Below are positions 53,779 to 63,512 of a DNA stretch of 64,000 nt, in pieces. Every line of letters starts with the position of its first letter. Positions within the stretch are counted from its first letter, which is position 1. A program made the position numbers and the translations under genes. The notes below the pieces were generated by a model. That model saw nothing but the letters and a program-made list of their open reading frames with translations, was not told the DNA's origin and did no database searches. Source of the DNA: Acetatifactor muris (lineage in GTDB: Bacteria; Bacillota; Clostridia; Lachnospirales; Lachnospiraceae); NCBI GenBank assembly GCA_023663635.1, contig JAMPHD010000001.1, positions 305,529-369,528 of the forward strand, read 5' to 3'.

Positions 53779-54636
53779 ATGAAAATATTAGGTTTGGACA
53801 GTTCGGGACTGGTGGCGGGAGTCGCTCTGGCGGAGGACTATGTGCTCCTGGCGGAATATAATGTGAATTACAAAAAGACTCATTCTCAGACGTTGCTGCC
53901 CATGTTGGCGGAGATCATGAAAATGTTGGAGCTTGCGCCGGACAGTGTGGATGCCATCGCCGTGGCCTCGGGCCCCGGGTCTTTCACGGGTCTGCGCATC
54001 GGTTCCGCCACCGCCAAGGGATTGGGACTGGCCCTTGACAAACCTCTTGTGGAAGTGCCCACTCTGGAGGGGCTCGCCTACAATCTGTACGGTGTCACGG
54101 ATCTGATCTGCCCTTTGATCGACGCCAGACGGAACCAGGTCTACACGGGAATCTATGAGTTCGCCGCGGAGGATGTCGGGGATGCGGGCGGCGCCGAGGG
54201 TGTTACGCGCTGTGCCCTCCGCGTCCTGAGACCGCAGGCCGCGGTGGATATTTCCATTATATTGGAAGAGATCAATCGAATGAGTGCCGGGCATCCGGGG
54301 AGGGGCGTGATCTTTCTGGGGGACGGCGTACCTGTTTACAGAGAGACGATCTTGGACCGGATGAAGATACCGTTTCGGTTTGCCCCCGCCTCCTGCAACA
54401 GGCAGCGGGCCGGCAGCATTGCCGCTCTGGGGGCGATGTATTACGCGGAGGGACGCACCGTGTCCGCCGCGGATCATCGGCCGGAATATCTGCGCCAGAG
54501 TCAGGCGGAGCGGGAGTTGAATGCGGGAGAGAAAGGGCACGACCCGCACACGGGAGCCCAAGCCGGGCAGTCGCGCGCGGGAGCACAGGCTGGTGAATCG
54601 CAGGCCGATGAATCGCGCGCGGGGAAGCAGATATGA
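53779..54636 (+). CDS. tsaB: tRNA threonylcarbamoyladenosine biosynthesis protein TsaB
   Basis: A 285-residue TsaB/YeaZ with KILGLDSSG at the start and VASGPGSFTGLRIGSATAKGL, the scaffold signature of the family. It dimerises with TsaD in t6A synthesis. The last about 35 residues are a family-atypical Ala/Gly/Gln/Ser repeat tail (GAQAGQSRAGAQAGES), encoded by small tandem repeats. 17 bp after tsaE; the stop overlaps rimI by 4 bp (ATGA). Confidence 0.92.
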   Translation: MKILGLDSSGLVAGVALAEDYVLLAEYNVNYKKTHSQTLLPMLAEIMKMLELAPDSVDAIAVASGPGSFTGLRIGSATAKGLGLALDKPLVEVPTLEGLAYNLYGVTDLICPLIDARRNQVYTGIYEFAAEDVGDAGGAEGVTRCALRVLRPQAAVDISIILEEINRMSAGHPGRGVIFLGDGVPVYRETILDRMKIPFRFAPASCNRQRAGSIAALGAMYYAEGRTVSAADHRPEYLRQSQAERELNAGEKGHDPHTGAQAGQSRAGAQAGESQADESRAGKQI

Positions 54637-55091
54637 ACGCCCTGAGTGGAAACGTGATCATCCGCCCCCTGCGGGAGACGGACGTGCCCGGGTTGGCCCG
54701 GATCGAGCGGGAGATTTTCAGTATGCCCTGGTCCGAAAAGGCTTTTTTAGAACTGTTGGAGCATCCCTACAGCCTGTACATGGTGGCAGAGTCGGAGGGA
54801 CGGCCCATAGGCTGCGCGGGATTGACCATGTTGGACAACGAGGGCGATATCGAGAAAGTGATGGTAGAGGAGGCGCGCAGAGGACAGGGAGTGGGAGCCG
54901 TCCTGTTGGAGGAGCTGCTGCGGGAGGCTGCGCGGCGGGGTGTGCGCGATTTCACCCTGGAGGTGCGGGCGGGCAACCGGCCGGCCATCCGTCTCTATGA
55001 AAAATTCGGTTTCGCGGCTGAGGGACTGCGCCCGAATTTTTACACAAAACCCCCGGAGGACGCGCTGATCATGTGGCGGCGCCGGGAATAG
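54633..55091 (+). CDS. rimI: Ribosomal protein S18-alanine N-acetyltransferase-like
   Basis: A 152-residue GNAT acetyltransferase: VEEARRGQGVGAVLLEELL (acetyl-CoA loop), LEVRAGNRPAIRLYEKFGF, the RimI signature, and NFYTKPPEDALIM. RimI acetylates the N-terminus of ribosomal protein S18, though the family is broader. Sits in the conserved tsaE-tsaB-rimI-tsaD order; overlaps tsaB by 4 bp. Confidence 0.9.
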   Translation: MNALSGNVIIRPLRETDVPGLARIEREIFSMPWSEKAFLELLEHPYSLYMVAESEGRPIGCAGLTMLDNEGDIEKVMVEEARRGQGVGAVLLEELLREAARRGVRDFTLEVRAGNRPAIRLYEKFGFAAEGLRPNFYTKPPEDALIMWRRRE

Positions 55092-55262
55092 CCGCTTGCC
55101 GCCGCGCCGATCGCCTCGGACCGGGCCAAGGACAGCTGCTCACCGCGGCGCCAATAATTACCACGCCCGCAACGGTTTCCATATAGTATACTTTAGTCAG
55201 GAACGTATACTTTATGCGGCTTGCATACGCAAAGCGCTGCGGCGGAAATCGGGAGGTACAAA

Positions 55263-55487
55263 ATGCAAAAATATGGAAAAGTCATTTGCAATCAATGCAA
55301 AAAGGAATTAAAATCAGAGGGAGGATACCTGAAGGAGGGCTGTTTTACGGTGGATCACACCTTCGGGTATTTCAGCCGCAAGGATGGCATGAGACACCGT
55401 TTTGACCTGTGCGAGGACTGTTATGACAGGATCATCGGACAGTTTGCCATCCCCGTGGAGGAGGACGAGGAAACCGAGTTATGTTAG
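55263..55487 (+). CDS. Small double-CxxC zinc-ribbon-like protein
   Basis: A 74-residue protein with CNQC near the start and CEDC after about 40 residues, the spacing of a zinc ribbon. Not recognised by name. ATG 55263 has GGGAGG six bases upstream. Its last codons overlap the rnz start (ATG 55481), so it is translationally linked to RNase Z. Two copies of TATACTTTA (near 55190 and 55208) lie in the 170-bp gap upstream and may hold a promoter. Confidence 0.75.
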   Translation: MQKYGKVICNQCKKELKSEGGYLKEGCFTVDHTFGYFSRKDGMRHRFDLCEDCYDRIIGQFAIPVEEDEETELC

Positions 55488-56392
55488 ATGTCTGTTTGTT
55501 GGGAACGGGAGGCATGATGCCGCTGCCCTATCGGTGGCTCACTTCCCTGTTGATGCGCTATAACGGTACGGGTATTTTGATCGACTGTGGGGAGGGGACT
55601 CAGATCGCCCTGAGGGAAAAGGGTTGGAGCCCCCATCCCATTGACATCATCTGTTTTACCCATTATCACGCGGATCACATCAGCGGTCTGCCGGGAATGC
55701 TGCTCACCATGGGCAACGCGGAGCGTACCCGACCGCTGCTGCTCATTGGTCCCAAGGGATTGACCAGAGTGGTCAATTCACTCAGGGTGATCGCTCCGGA
55801 GCTGCCTTTTGAGATACAATGCGTGGAGATCGAGAGCGCGGAGCAGACATTTTCTTTTGACGGATTCAGAATTGAAGCTTTCAAGGTAAATCATAATGTG
55901 TTATGCTATGGTTACAGCATGAGCGTGGACCGCGCGGGCCGATTTGACCGGGCGCGGGCGGAGGAACTGTGCATACCCATGAAACTGTGGAGCCGTCTGC
56001 AGAAGGGCGAGACCATGGAGCAGGACGGACGCGTCTACACGCCGGACATGGTGATGGGGGAGGCGAGAAAGGGGCTCAAGGTGACCTACAGCACGGACAC
56101 CCGTCCCACGGACAGCATCCTCGCCCATGCGAGAGGCGCGGATCTCTTGATCCTTGAGGGAATGTACGGCGAGCCGGACAAGATCGCCAAGGCAAAGGAA
56201 CACAGACACATGACCATGTATGAGGCGGCCAAGATCGCCAGAGAGGCCGGGGTTCCGGAGCTCTGGCTGACGCATTACAGCCCGTCTCTGGCGCGGCCGG
56301 AGGAGTTCATGGGCGAGGTGAGGAAGATCTTTCCGGGCACGGTGGCGGCCAAGGACGGCAGGACCGTGGAATTGAGGTTTGAGGAGGACTGA
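55481..56392 (+). CDS. rnz: Ribonuclease Z
   Basis: A 303-residue metallo-beta-lactamase-fold tRNA 3' endonuclease: THYHADHISGLPG (metal site), KVNHNVLCYGY, YSTDTRPT and LTHYSPS. Removes 3' trailers from tRNA precursors. Overlaps the zinc-ribbon gene by 7 bp and lies in the tRNA-modification operon, a meaningful grouping. Length normal for the short form. Confidence 0.92.
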   Translation: MLDVCLLGTGGMMPLPYRWLTSLLMRYNGTGILIDCGEGTQIALREKGWSPHPIDIICFTHYHADHISGLPGMLLTMGNAERTRPLLLIGPKGLTRVVNSLRVIAPELPFEIQCVEIESAEQTFSFDGFRIEAFKVNHNVLCYGYSMSVDRAGRFDRARAEELCIPMKLWSRLQKGETMEQDGRVYTPDMVMGEARKGLKVTYSTDTRPTDSILAHARGADLLILEGMYGEPDKIAKAKEHRHMTMYEAAKIAREAGVPELWLTHYSPSLARPEEFMGEVRKIFPGTVAAKDGRTVELRFEED

Positions 56393-56396
56393 CGGC

Positions 56397-56969
56397 ATGA
56401 AAAAAGCGACGGCGCGGACAACCGTGATCATATTGTTGTTGGTGGTGCTTGTGGTGGGATATTATGCGTATCTTTCCAACAGGAGCCGTGAGAGCAGGGA
56501 GGAAAATGCTTTTTCGCAGGTACAGGCCACGTTGAGCCGGGATCTGAGCAAGGATTACCCGCCCACGCCCAAGGAAGTCGTCAAATACTATAATGAGATC
56601 CTGCGCGGTTTTTATTATGAAGACAGTTCGGAGGACGAGGTGGAGGCTCTGGGCATCAAGGCAAGGGAACTCTACGACGAGGAACTGTTGGAGGCCAACG
56701 AGATAGGGACGTATCTGGTGCGTCTGCAGGGAGATGTGCAGACCTACAGGGACAAGGAGAGGCGCATCACGGGATTCAATCTCGCCTCCAGCAACAATGT
56801 GGAGTTTTTTGATCGGGACGGTTTCTCCTTTGCCAAGATCATGTGCGGCTACAATATCATGCAGGACGGGCAGACCTACACCACCAATCTGATGTATCTT
56901 CTGCGCAAGGATGAAAATAAGCGGTGGAAGATCTACGGGTGGGAGGACGCGCAGAATCTGGAGGACTGA
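56397..56969 (+). CDS. Single-pass membrane protein of unknown function (DUF6715-like)
   Basis: A 190-residue protein with one N-terminal membrane helix (about residues 9-27) and a soluble domain with [19 protein letters not shown] and a C-terminal [11 protein letters not shown]. The pattern resembles DUF6715 proteins of Lachnospiraceae, whose role is unknown. GGAGGAC lies before ATG 56397. Located between rnz and tsaD with gaps of 4 and 1 bp. Confidence 0.7.
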   Translation: MKKATARTTVIILLLVVLVVGYYAYLSNRSRESREENAFSQVQATLSRDLSKDYPPTPKEVVKYYNEILRGFYYEDSSEDEVEALGIKARELYDEELLEANEIGTYLVRLQGDVQTYRDKERRITGFNLASSNNVEFFDRDGFSFAKIMCGYNIMQDGQTYTTNLMYLLRKDENKRWKIYGWEDAQNLED

Positions 56970-56970
56970 C

Positions 56971-57990
56971 ATGGAAGAGAGATCGGAAGTTTACATATTG
57001 GCCATCGAGAGCTCCTGTGATGAGACGGCGGCGGCGGTGGTCCGAAACGGCAGGGAGGCGTTATCCAATGTGATAGCCTCCCAGATTGCGTTACATACCC
57101 TTTATGGCGGCGTTGTGCCGGAGATCGCGTCCCGCAAACATATCGAGAAGATCAACCAAGTCATTGACCGGGCCCTGCAAGAGGCGGGGGTGACGCTTGG
57201 GGACATCACGGCGGTGGCGGTGACTTACGGCCCCGGACTGGTGGGGCCGCTGCTGGTGGGGGTCTCCGCGGCCAAGGCCATCTGTTTTGCGAGGAATATC
57301 CCTCTGGTGGGGGTGCATCACATTAGCGGTCATATCAGCGCTAATTATATAGAATATCCGGAGTTGGAGCCGCCCTTCATGTGTCTCGTGGCCTCCGGTG
57401 GGCATTCCCATCTGGTGTTGGTGCGGGATTACGGGGTGTATGAGATCATCGGGCGCACCAGAGACGACGCTGCCGGGGAGGCCTTTGACAAGGTGGCCAG
57501 AGCCATCGGACTCGGCTATCCCGGGGGGCCGAAGATCGACAGACTGGCGCGGGAGGGCGATCCCGATGCCATTCCTTTTCCCAGGGCCAAGGTGGCTCAA
57601 AACGAATATGATTTCAGTTTCAGCGGGCTTAAGAGCGCCGTGCTCAACTATCTGAACGCCTGTCACATGAAGGGCGAGCCCGTTCATCAGGCAAATGTGG
57701 CCGCGTCCTTTCAGCGGGCGGTCATCGACGTGTTGGTGGAACATTCCATGGCGGCGGCGAAGGAGTACGGGACGGACCGCTTTGCCATCGCCGGGGGCGT
57801 GGCATCCAACACCTCCCTCCGCGAGGCCTTTGAACGGGCGTGCGGGGCGAGGAACATACGGTTTTACCGGCCGGGGCCGATCCTGTGTACGGACAACGCG
57901 GCCATGATCGGGACCGCGGGATATTATGAATATTGTAAAGGAGTGCGCCACGGCTATGACTTAAACGCCGTGCCCAATCTGCAGCTATGA
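56971..57990 (+). CDS. tsaD: tRNA N6-adenosine threonylcarbamoyltransferase TsaD
   Basis: A 339-residue ASKHA-fold enzyme: [30 protein letters not shown] (iron/zinc-binding HxxxH), [28 protein letters not shown] and [11 protein letters not shown]. Transfers the threonylcarbamoyl group to A37 of ANN-decoding tRNAs. ATG 56971 has GGAGGAC upstream. The stop overlaps ispD by 4 bp. Confidence 0.95.
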   Translation: MEERSEVYILAIESSCDETAAAVVRNGREALSNVIASQIALHTLYGGVVPEIASRKHIEKINQVIDRALQEAGVTLGDITAVAVTYGPGLVGPLLVGVSAAKAICFARNIPLVGVHHISGHISANYIEYPELEPPFMCLVASGGHSHLVLVRDYGVYEIIGRTRDDAAGEAFDKVARAIGLGYPGGPKIDRLAREGDPDAIPFPRAKVAQNEYDFSFSGLKSAVLNYLNACHMKGEPVHQANVAASFQRAVIDVLVEHSMAAAKEYGTDRFAIAGGVASNTSLREAFERACGARNIRFYRPGPILCTDNAAMIGTAGYYEYCKGVRHGYDLNAVPNLQL

Positions 57991-58727
57991 AAGACGGGAA
58001 GAGATGTACGGCCATCGTGCTCTGCGCGGGCAGCGGCAGCCGCATGAAGAGCAGTGTGGCCAAGCAATATATGGATCTGGCGGGACATCCCGTGATCCGG
58101 TATCCCCTCCGCGCCATAGAGGAGTCTGCCGTGATCGACGACTGTATTTTGGTGGCGGGCCAAAATGATCTGGAATTTGTCCGGGAAGAGATCGTGCGCG
58201 GGTACGGTTTTTCCAAGGTGGACCGCGTGATCGCGGGCGGAGCGGAGCGGTATCTCTCCGTGTGGGAGGCGCTGCAGGTGATCGCGGCAGGGGACATGCG
58301 GGTGCCCAACCGGGACGGCTTTGTGTTCATCCATGACGGCGCGAGGCCTTTTCTCACGGAGGAGCTGCTCGGGCGCCTCGGGGACGAGGTGGCCCGCTAC
58401 CACGCCTGTGTGGCGGCGGTGCCCTCCAAGGACACGATAAAGATCACGGACGAGGAGGGCTTTGCCGTCCGGACCCCGGACAGACGCAACGTCAGAAATG
58501 TACAGACTCCGCAGGTGTTTGACACGGAGCTGATCCTGGAGGCCTACGGGCGTCTGGCACGAAATCTCGACAGTGTGCGGGAGCGGGGGATCGCCGTCAC
58601 GGACGACGCGAGCGTGGTGGAGCTCTTCACGGACCGTCGGGTCCGGATGACGGAGGGGGATTATCGGAACATCAAGATCACCACCCCGGAGGATCTGGCT
58701 GTGGCGGAGGCGATGTTGAAACTGTAA
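57987..58727 (+). CDS. ispD: 2-C-methyl-D-erythritol 4-phosphate cytidylyltransferase
   Basis: A 246-residue enzyme of the MEP isoprenoid pathway: [12 protein letters not shown] (CTP loop), [34 protein letters not shown] and [14 protein letters not shown]. Couples CTP to methylerythritol phosphate. ATGA overlap with tsaD suggests it ends the operon. Confidence 0.94.
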   Translation: MKDGKRCTAIVLCAGSGSRMKSSVAKQYMDLAGHPVIRYPLRAIEESAVIDDCILVAGQNDLEFVREEIVRGYGFSKVDRVIAGGAERYLSVWEALQVIAAGDMRVPNRDGFVFIHDGARPFLTEELLGRLGDEVARYHACVAAVPSKDTIKITDEEGFAVRTPDRRNVRNVQTPQVFDTELILEAYGRLARNLDSVRERGIAVTDDASVVELFTDRRVRMTEGDYRNIKITTPEDLAVAEAMLKL

Positions 58728-58735
58728 ATCTGCAC

Positions 58736-58752
58736 AAAAAGTTTGCTTTTTA
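58736..58752 (+). terminator. Weak hairpin after ispD
   Basis: AAAAAG, TTTG, CTTTTT form a short stem with a T-rich 3' side; the following roughly 100 bp are very AT-rich. Confidence 0.35.
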
Positions 58753-58871
58753 CTCGTCAATCTGACTTGATTTTATCGGGAAAAATTAATTTTTTGATTA
58801 AAAAACATGATAAAACAGGGTTTTTTTGATAATTATGCCCGAAAATTCCACAACCATACAAAATTTGTGAC

Positions 58872-58900
58872 TTGCAATTTGCGCATAACAATGGTACAGT
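58872..58900 (+). promoter_or_regulatory. Promoter of the sugar ABC transporter
   Basis: TTGCAA (58872-58877), 17 bp, TACAGT (58895-58900). About 68 bp to the ATG. No CcpA-type operator was found. Confidence 0.5.
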
Positions 58901-58968
58901 ATAAATAAGCCGAGCGTTGCCCGGCGGGTTACATTATTTCATTCTAAAATTTTAAAGGGAGGAAAGAA

Positions 58969-60621
58969 ATGAAGAAGAAAGTATTATCTGTACTTCTTGC
59001 GACCGCAATGGTAGCATCTCTGGCTGCTTGTAACAACAACAACACGCCTGCTACCGGCAGCAGCGACAACAGCGCGGCCGCAAGCAATTCCGGATCCGCA
59101 GAAAGCACCAGCTCTGCCGCTCCGGAGGTAACTTACGATCTGACTCAGTTGAAGATCATGGTAGATGGTACCCTGAATCTGACTGAGGAGACCGGTCTGG
59201 CAGACTTCGAGAAGGCATGGGAGGATGAGGTAGGCATTGATCTTGTGATCAACAAGCCCGACCACTCCAACTACTCCGAGGCTCTGGCTCTGGCACTGGC
59301 AGGTACCGACAAGCCCGATGTGGTTCTGATGCCTGCAGCTATGTACTCTCAGTACGCATCTTTCGGCACTGTTCTCTGGGATATGACCGACGCGTATGAG
59401 AATGCTGATTTCAAGAGCGCATTGAACTCCAAGGCCGTTGTAAACGAAGGTAACTACGTGAACGGCAGACTGTACGGATTCTCTCCGACAGCAGGTAACG
59501 GTTGTGTTACTTATGTTAAGAAAGCATGGCTTGACAATCTGGGCGTAAGCGTAGACGACATCAAGACCTATGACGATTTCCTGAATCTGCTTGAGAGATT
59601 CACCAAGGAAGATCCCGATGGCGACGGCAAGGACGGCAATACCTATGGTATCATCGCTCCCGGACTCATCTCCAACGAGGCTCCTTGGACCAACTACATG
59701 CCTGAGTTCTGGCAGAACGCTTATCCCGCTCTGATGCAGGATGAGAACGGCGTGTGGGTTGACGGTTTCCAGAGTGAGGAGACCAAGGCTGCACTTGAGA
59801 GACTGGCTGACGCATGGGCTAAGGGCGTGATCGACCCCGATACCACCGCTTTCCTTGGCCAGACCAAGAGCGCGCGTGAGAAATGGTTTGGTAATGACCA
59901 GGCCGGTACCGCAGGTTGCTTTGCATACTGGGCAGGTACCTGGAGACAGACCCTGACTGACAACCTTGCAAAGAATAAGGTTGACACCGAGGTTGTTCAG
60001 CTGAACCTGATCTCCGAGATGGACGGTTTCCTTGACAGAAAGGCTCCCGTTTGGGTTATCATGAACGACACCACCCTTGATGAGGCAACTCAGAACGCGC
60101 GTGGTCAGGCTATCTTCGATGCATTCTTCGAGACCATGATGGACGGCGGCAACGTTCAGTTGCTGTGGACCTATGGTGTAGAGGGCGTTCACTGGAGCAT
60201 GGCTGCTGAGACCGTTGTTCTGGCTCCCGATGATCCTGAGAAGAAGAAAGAGACCACCTATGAGGCAGGTCAGTTCCATATGCTGCCCGGTCTTACCGAC
60301 AACACCGCACTCTACAAGAAGAATCACATCGACAACATTTTGTCCATTCGTGATCTTCCCGCTGAGTACAATGTGTCTGCAGCCAGTGATATCGCAACCG
60401 AGTCCAGCGCAGCATTCTATGAAAAGGCTATCTCCGCTCCTGCACTGCCTTCTTCTACGACCTACGCAGTACAGAGCGCAACCATCACCGATGCTGTTCA
60501 GACCGCAGTGACCAACGTGGTTACCGGCAAGTCCACTTATGACGATGCAATGAAGGAGTACCTTGCTACCGCAGGTTCCACCATTGACGTTGTTCTGGCT
60601 GAGCTGAACGCAGGTCAATAA
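58969..60621 (+). CDS. Extracellular sugar-binding lipoprotein of an ABC importer
   Basis: A 550-residue family-1-type solute-binding protein. Signal with lipobox SLAAC (lipid cysteine C21), a Ser/Ala linker, then two lobes. The segment DPDGDGKDGNTYG is the calcium-loop found in LplA/YtcQ-type binding proteins. Codon choice is visibly different (more A/T-ending, favoured codons) from other genes, typical of high expression. GGGAGG precedes the ATG. The two permeases follow; the ATPase, presumably a shared MsmX-like one, is not in the window. Ligand inferred as pectic oligosaccharides from neighbours. Confidence 0.92.
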   Translation: MKKKVLSVLLATAMVASLAACNNNNTPATGSSDNSAAASNSGSAESTSSAAPEVTYDLTQLKIMVDGTLNLTEETGLADFEKAWEDEVGIDLVINKPDHSNYSEALALALAGTDKPDVVLMPAAMYSQYASFGTVLWDMTDAYENADFKSALNSKAVVNEGNYVNGRLYGFSPTAGNGCVTYVKKAWLDNLGVSVDDIKTYDDFLNLLERFTKEDPDGDGKDGNTYGIIAPGLISNEAPWTNYMPEFWQNAYPALMQDENGVWVDGFQSEETKAALERLADAWAKGVIDPDTTAFLGQTKSAREKWFGNDQAGTAGCFAYWAGTWRQTLTDNLAKNKVDTEVVQLNLISEMDGFLDRKAPVWVIMNDTTLDEATQNARGQAIFDAFFETMMDGGNVQLLWTYGVEGVHWSMAAETVVLAPDDPEKKKETTYEAGQFHMLPGLTDNTALYKKNHIDNILSIRDLPAEYNVSAASDIATESSAAFYEKAISAPALPSSTTYAVQSATITDAVQTAVTNVVTGKSTYDDAMKEYLATAGSTIDVVLAELNAGQ

Positions 60622-60668
60622 GATCTGAAAGAATTAAATAAGACGGCTCTCTGAGCCGAATGTAAAGC

Positions 60669-60712
60669 CTGTCCTGTTCCTCGGAGGGAGAACCCTGCCG
60701 GGGGCAGGACAG
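60669..60712 (+). promoter_or_regulatory. mRNA hairpin between binding protein and permease genes
   Basis: CTGTCCTG (60669-60676) and CAGGACAG (60705-60712) with an inner CTGCC/GGCAG option. Likely partial terminator or stabiliser that gives more binding protein than permease. Confidence 0.55.
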
Positions 60713-60766
60713 ACCTTTATAAAGAGATTTAAGAAAGGTATTTCGGAGAGGAAGGAGCAAAAAAGT

Positions 60767-61729
60767 ATGAGCAAAAAGCAAGTTACTACCTCTACAGGCG
60801 CAGTTGTTAAGCCCAAACCGCTTGGAATGCGTATTTGGAATCATCGCGGTTACTACATCATGTTCATCCCCGTGTTGATCTTCCTGGCTATCGTACATTA
60901 CTGGCCCATGTTGGGTATCAGATATTCCTTTTATCAGTACTATACGGTAATGGAACCTAAGTGGGTAGGCCTTACGAACTTTAAGAACATGTTTGCCACC
61001 CAGCAGTTTTGGACTGCATTTGGCAACACTTTGCTTTTGAGTATAATGAAGTTGATCATTACGACCATCACTTCCGTAGTCGTATCTATCTTCTTAAACG
61101 AGATGGGCAATCTCTTCGCCAAGAAGACCTTGCAGACCATCATATATTTACCTCACTTTATGTCTTGGGCAGTAGTTGCAGGTATCTTTACCCTGTTCCT
61201 GTCCGCTTCCAACACCGGTGTGCTGAACGGTCTCTTGAGAGATTGGAATATCCTGAAACCTGATCAGGCTAACATCAGTTTCCTGGAAGAGGAGGGAATG
61301 TGGAGGACCATCTTCTACCTGATCAACATCTGGAAGGAGACAGGTTGGGGAACCATCATCTTCCTGGCTACTCTGTCCGGCATCAACCCTGAGTTGTACG
61401 AGGCAGCGGATATCGACGGCGCTACCCGTCTTCAGAAGATTCGCTTTGTCACCGTGCCCGCGTTGGCAAATACCATCATAACCGTGGTGATCCTGAACCT
61501 GGCTAAGGTTATGAATATGTTCGAGTCTGTATTCGTATTGTATAACGTATCCGTTTACAGGGTATCCGACGTTATCTCCACTTACATCTACAGACAGAGC
61601 TTCGGTACTGCGGTTGCGGACTACGGTTATTCCACGGCAGTAGGTTTGTTTAAGTCATTGGTCGGCGCTTTGCTCGTGCTCGTTTGTAACTGGCTGAGCA
61701 AGAAGGTTCGCGGCCGTGGCATCATTTAG
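60767..61729 (+). CDS. ABC sugar permease (LplB-like)
   Basis: A 320-residue membrane protein with six hydrophobic segments and the EAA loop EAADIDGATRLQKIRFVTVP near residue 212, as in LplB/YteP-type permeases for complex sugars. AAGGAG precedes ATG 60767. Pairs with the next permease; 11 bp gap. Confidence 0.93.
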   Translation: MSKKQVTTSTGAVVKPKPLGMRIWNHRGYYIMFIPVLIFLAIVHYWPMLGIRYSFYQYYTVMEPKWVGLTNFKNMFATQQFWTAFGNTLLLSIMKLIITTITSVVVSIFLNEMGNLFAKKTLQTIIYLPHFMSWAVVAGIFTLFLSASNTGVLNGLLRDWNILKPDQANISFLEEEGMWRTIFYLINIWKETGWGTIIFLATLSGINPELYEAADIDGATRLQKIRFVTVPALANTIITVVILNLAKVMNMFESVFVLYNVSVYRVSDVISTYIYRQSFGTAVADYGYSTAVGLFKSLVGALLVLVCNWLSKKVRGRGII

Positions 61730-61740
61730 GAGGTGTGGAT

Positions 61741-62604
61741 ATGGCAAAGGAAAAGGTTGTTACCAAAAAGAAAACAAAGGTTTCTCTGTTTTCTATTATC
61801 AACTATATCGTGTTTATTCTGATCGGCTTGATCATCCTGCTTCCTATTTGGAAAGTGGTCGTGGACTCTTTCAGCGCGGTGGGTGTGTACCAGTTTAAAC
61901 TGTGGCCTACAGAGTTCACCCTCGCCGGTTACAAGACCATCCTGCAGACCGGCGCTCTGTACAGACCGTTCATAAACTCCGTGGTCACCACGATCGCGGG
62001 CGCTTTGCTCGGTCTGGCGCTCTCCACTCTGGGCGGATATGTAATGATCCAGTTTGAGATGCCCGGACGCGGATTCCTCTCTTTCCTGCTTTTGTTCACC
62101 ATGATCTTCTCCGGCGGTATGATCCCCGAGTACCTGGTGTTCGACAAGTTGGGTCTGAGAGACAATATGTGGGTTATCGTTGTAAAGCACGGCATCAACG
62201 TTTACAATCTGGTGCTGATGAGAAACTTCTTCGAAGGTATTCCCGCCAGCCTGTATGAGGCGGCCAAGATCGATGGCTGTTCTCCCATGGCGATCTTCTT
62301 CAAGATCGTGCTCCCGCTGTCCAAGGCAGCGCTTGCATCCATCGGTCTGATGTTCGCCGTGACGGTTTGGAATGACTACACCACGCCCAGAATCTACATC
62401 ACCGATATGACCCAGACCAACTTCCAGTACAAACTGAGAACAATGATCATGGACGGTGATACGCCGACGACACAGTACGCGATATCGCAGCAGACTTTGT
62501 ATAACGCAGGTATCGTTGCAGCAATCCTGCCTTTCATGGCACTGTATCCTTTCCTGCAGAAGTACTTCGTTACCGGTGTGAATATCGGTGCCGTAAAGGA
62601 GTAA
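61741..62604 (+). CDS. ABC sugar permease (YtcP/LplC-like)
   Basis: A 287-residue permease, six membrane segments, EAA loop YEAAKIDGCSPMAIFFKIVLP near residue 170. AGGAGG lies before ATG 61741; GTG 61735 is two codons earlier. Ends before a strong terminator. Confidence 0.93.
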   Translation: MAKEKVVTKKKTKVSLFSIINYIVFILIGLIILLPIWKVVVDSFSAVGVYQFKLWPTEFTLAGYKTILQTGALYRPFINSVVTTIAGALLGLALSTLGGYVMIQFEMPGRGFLSFLLLFTMIFSGGMIPEYLVFDKLGLRDNMWVIVVKHGINVYNLVLMRNFFEGIPASLYEAAKIDGCSPMAIFFKIVLPLSKAALASIGLMFAVTVWNDYTTPRIYITDMTQTNFQYKLRTMIMDGDTPTTQYAISQQTLYNAGIVAAILPFMALYPFLQKYFVTGVNIGAVKE

Positions 62605-62660
62605 ATCCTATTACGGGAACCGGGAGATTTCTCGAACCGGTTTGCTGAGAGACAGTACGG

Positions 62661-62704
62661 ACCGGGGAGACCGTGATCGCATGATCGGGGTTTCCCCGGT
62701 TTTT
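62661..62704 (+). terminator. Terminator of the sugar ABC operon
   Basis: ACCGGGGA and TCCCCGGT with an inner GATC-GCAT-GATC stem, followed by TTTT. Confidence 0.75.
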
Positions 62705-62769
62705 GATTCCCGCGAGCAATGAGCCAAGTCAATATAATTGATCAACATGCAACCAATGGAGGAGCAGAT

Positions 62770-63492
62770 ATGAACAGAATTTTTTGGGCAGGTGATTCTA
62801 CCGTACAGACCAACAAGATCAATACCTACCCCCAGACGGGGATCGGACAGGTGATGTCCCTCTATCTGAAGGAGGGGATCGAGGTCTGCAATTATGGCAA
62901 GAACGGGCGCAGTACCAAGAGTTTTATGGATGAGGGCAGACTGGATGCCATCGACCGCAACATTGGCGAGGGGGACTTTCTGTTTATCCAGTTCGGACAC
63001 AATGACGAGAAGAGTCAGGATCCCCTGCGGTATACCATCCCCGGTTCCACCTTTGACGAGAATCTCAGGACCTTCATCCGCGTGGCGGTAAAGCACGGCG
63101 CGCATCCGGTGCTGATCACGCCCCTGGAGCGCAGATGCTTTGACGAGACGGGAGTTCTCGGGCCCGGGGCCCATGGGGAATATGTGGAGGCGATCCGCTC
63201 CGTGGCGGCGCAGGACAATGTCCCTCTGGTGGATCTGTATGCCATGAGCCGCGAGGCGATGAACGAGGCAGGGGCGGATAAGACCATTGAGTGGTTCATG
63301 AACGTGGAGCCCAATGTATATCCGAGCTGCCCCGAGGGCAAGAAGGACAATACGCATTTAAAATACGCGGGGGCCGTGACCTTTGCCGGTCTGATCGCCA
63401 AGGGCCTGCAGCAATGCGGCGGGATCTATAAGGATCTTCTCTTTGACGCGGACGAGAAACCGGAAGGCTTAGAGGACGGGGATAAAGCGTAG
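62770..63492 (+). CDS. Rhamnogalacturonan acetylesterase-like SGNH hydrolase (CE12)
   Basis: A 240-residue esterase: block I FWAGDSTVQTN (nucleophile Ser), NYGKNGRSTKSF (Gly and Asn of the oxyanion hole), QFGHND, and DNTHLKYAGA (catalytic Asp-His). This matches RhgT/YesT-type deacetylases. No signal peptide, like the other pectin enzymes here. ATG 62770 has GGAGGAG six bases upstream; ATG 62719 is in frame but lacks a site. Follows the sugar transporter operon. Confidence 0.9.
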   Translation: MNRIFWAGDSTVQTNKINTYPQTGIGQVMSLYLKEGIEVCNYGKNGRSTKSFMDEGRLDAIDRNIGEGDFLFIQFGHNDEKSQDPLRYTIPGSTFDENLRTFIRVAVKHGAHPVLITPLERRCFDETGVLGPGAHGEYVEAIRSVAAQDNVPLVDLYAMSREAMNEAGADKTIEWFMNVEPNVYPSCPEGKKDNTHLKYAGAVTFAGLIAKGLQQCGGIYKDLLFDADEKPEGLEDGDKA

Positions 63493-63512
63493 GCGTTTAG
63501 CGCCTGCGTTTT
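63484..63512 (+). terminator. Terminator overlapping the acetylesterase stop codon
   Basis: A 12-bp stem AAAGCGTAGGCG / CGCCTGCGTTTT (two G-T pairs), loop TTTAG. The TAG stop lies inside the left arm. Confidence 0.75.

Noticed and set aside
58984..60618. A 544-codon minus-strand frame opposite the sugar-binding lipoprotein
   Set aside because: Product is a low-complexity-looking Cys/Val/Gly-rich translation without family features; the plus strand encodes a complete lipoprotein with a clear signal.
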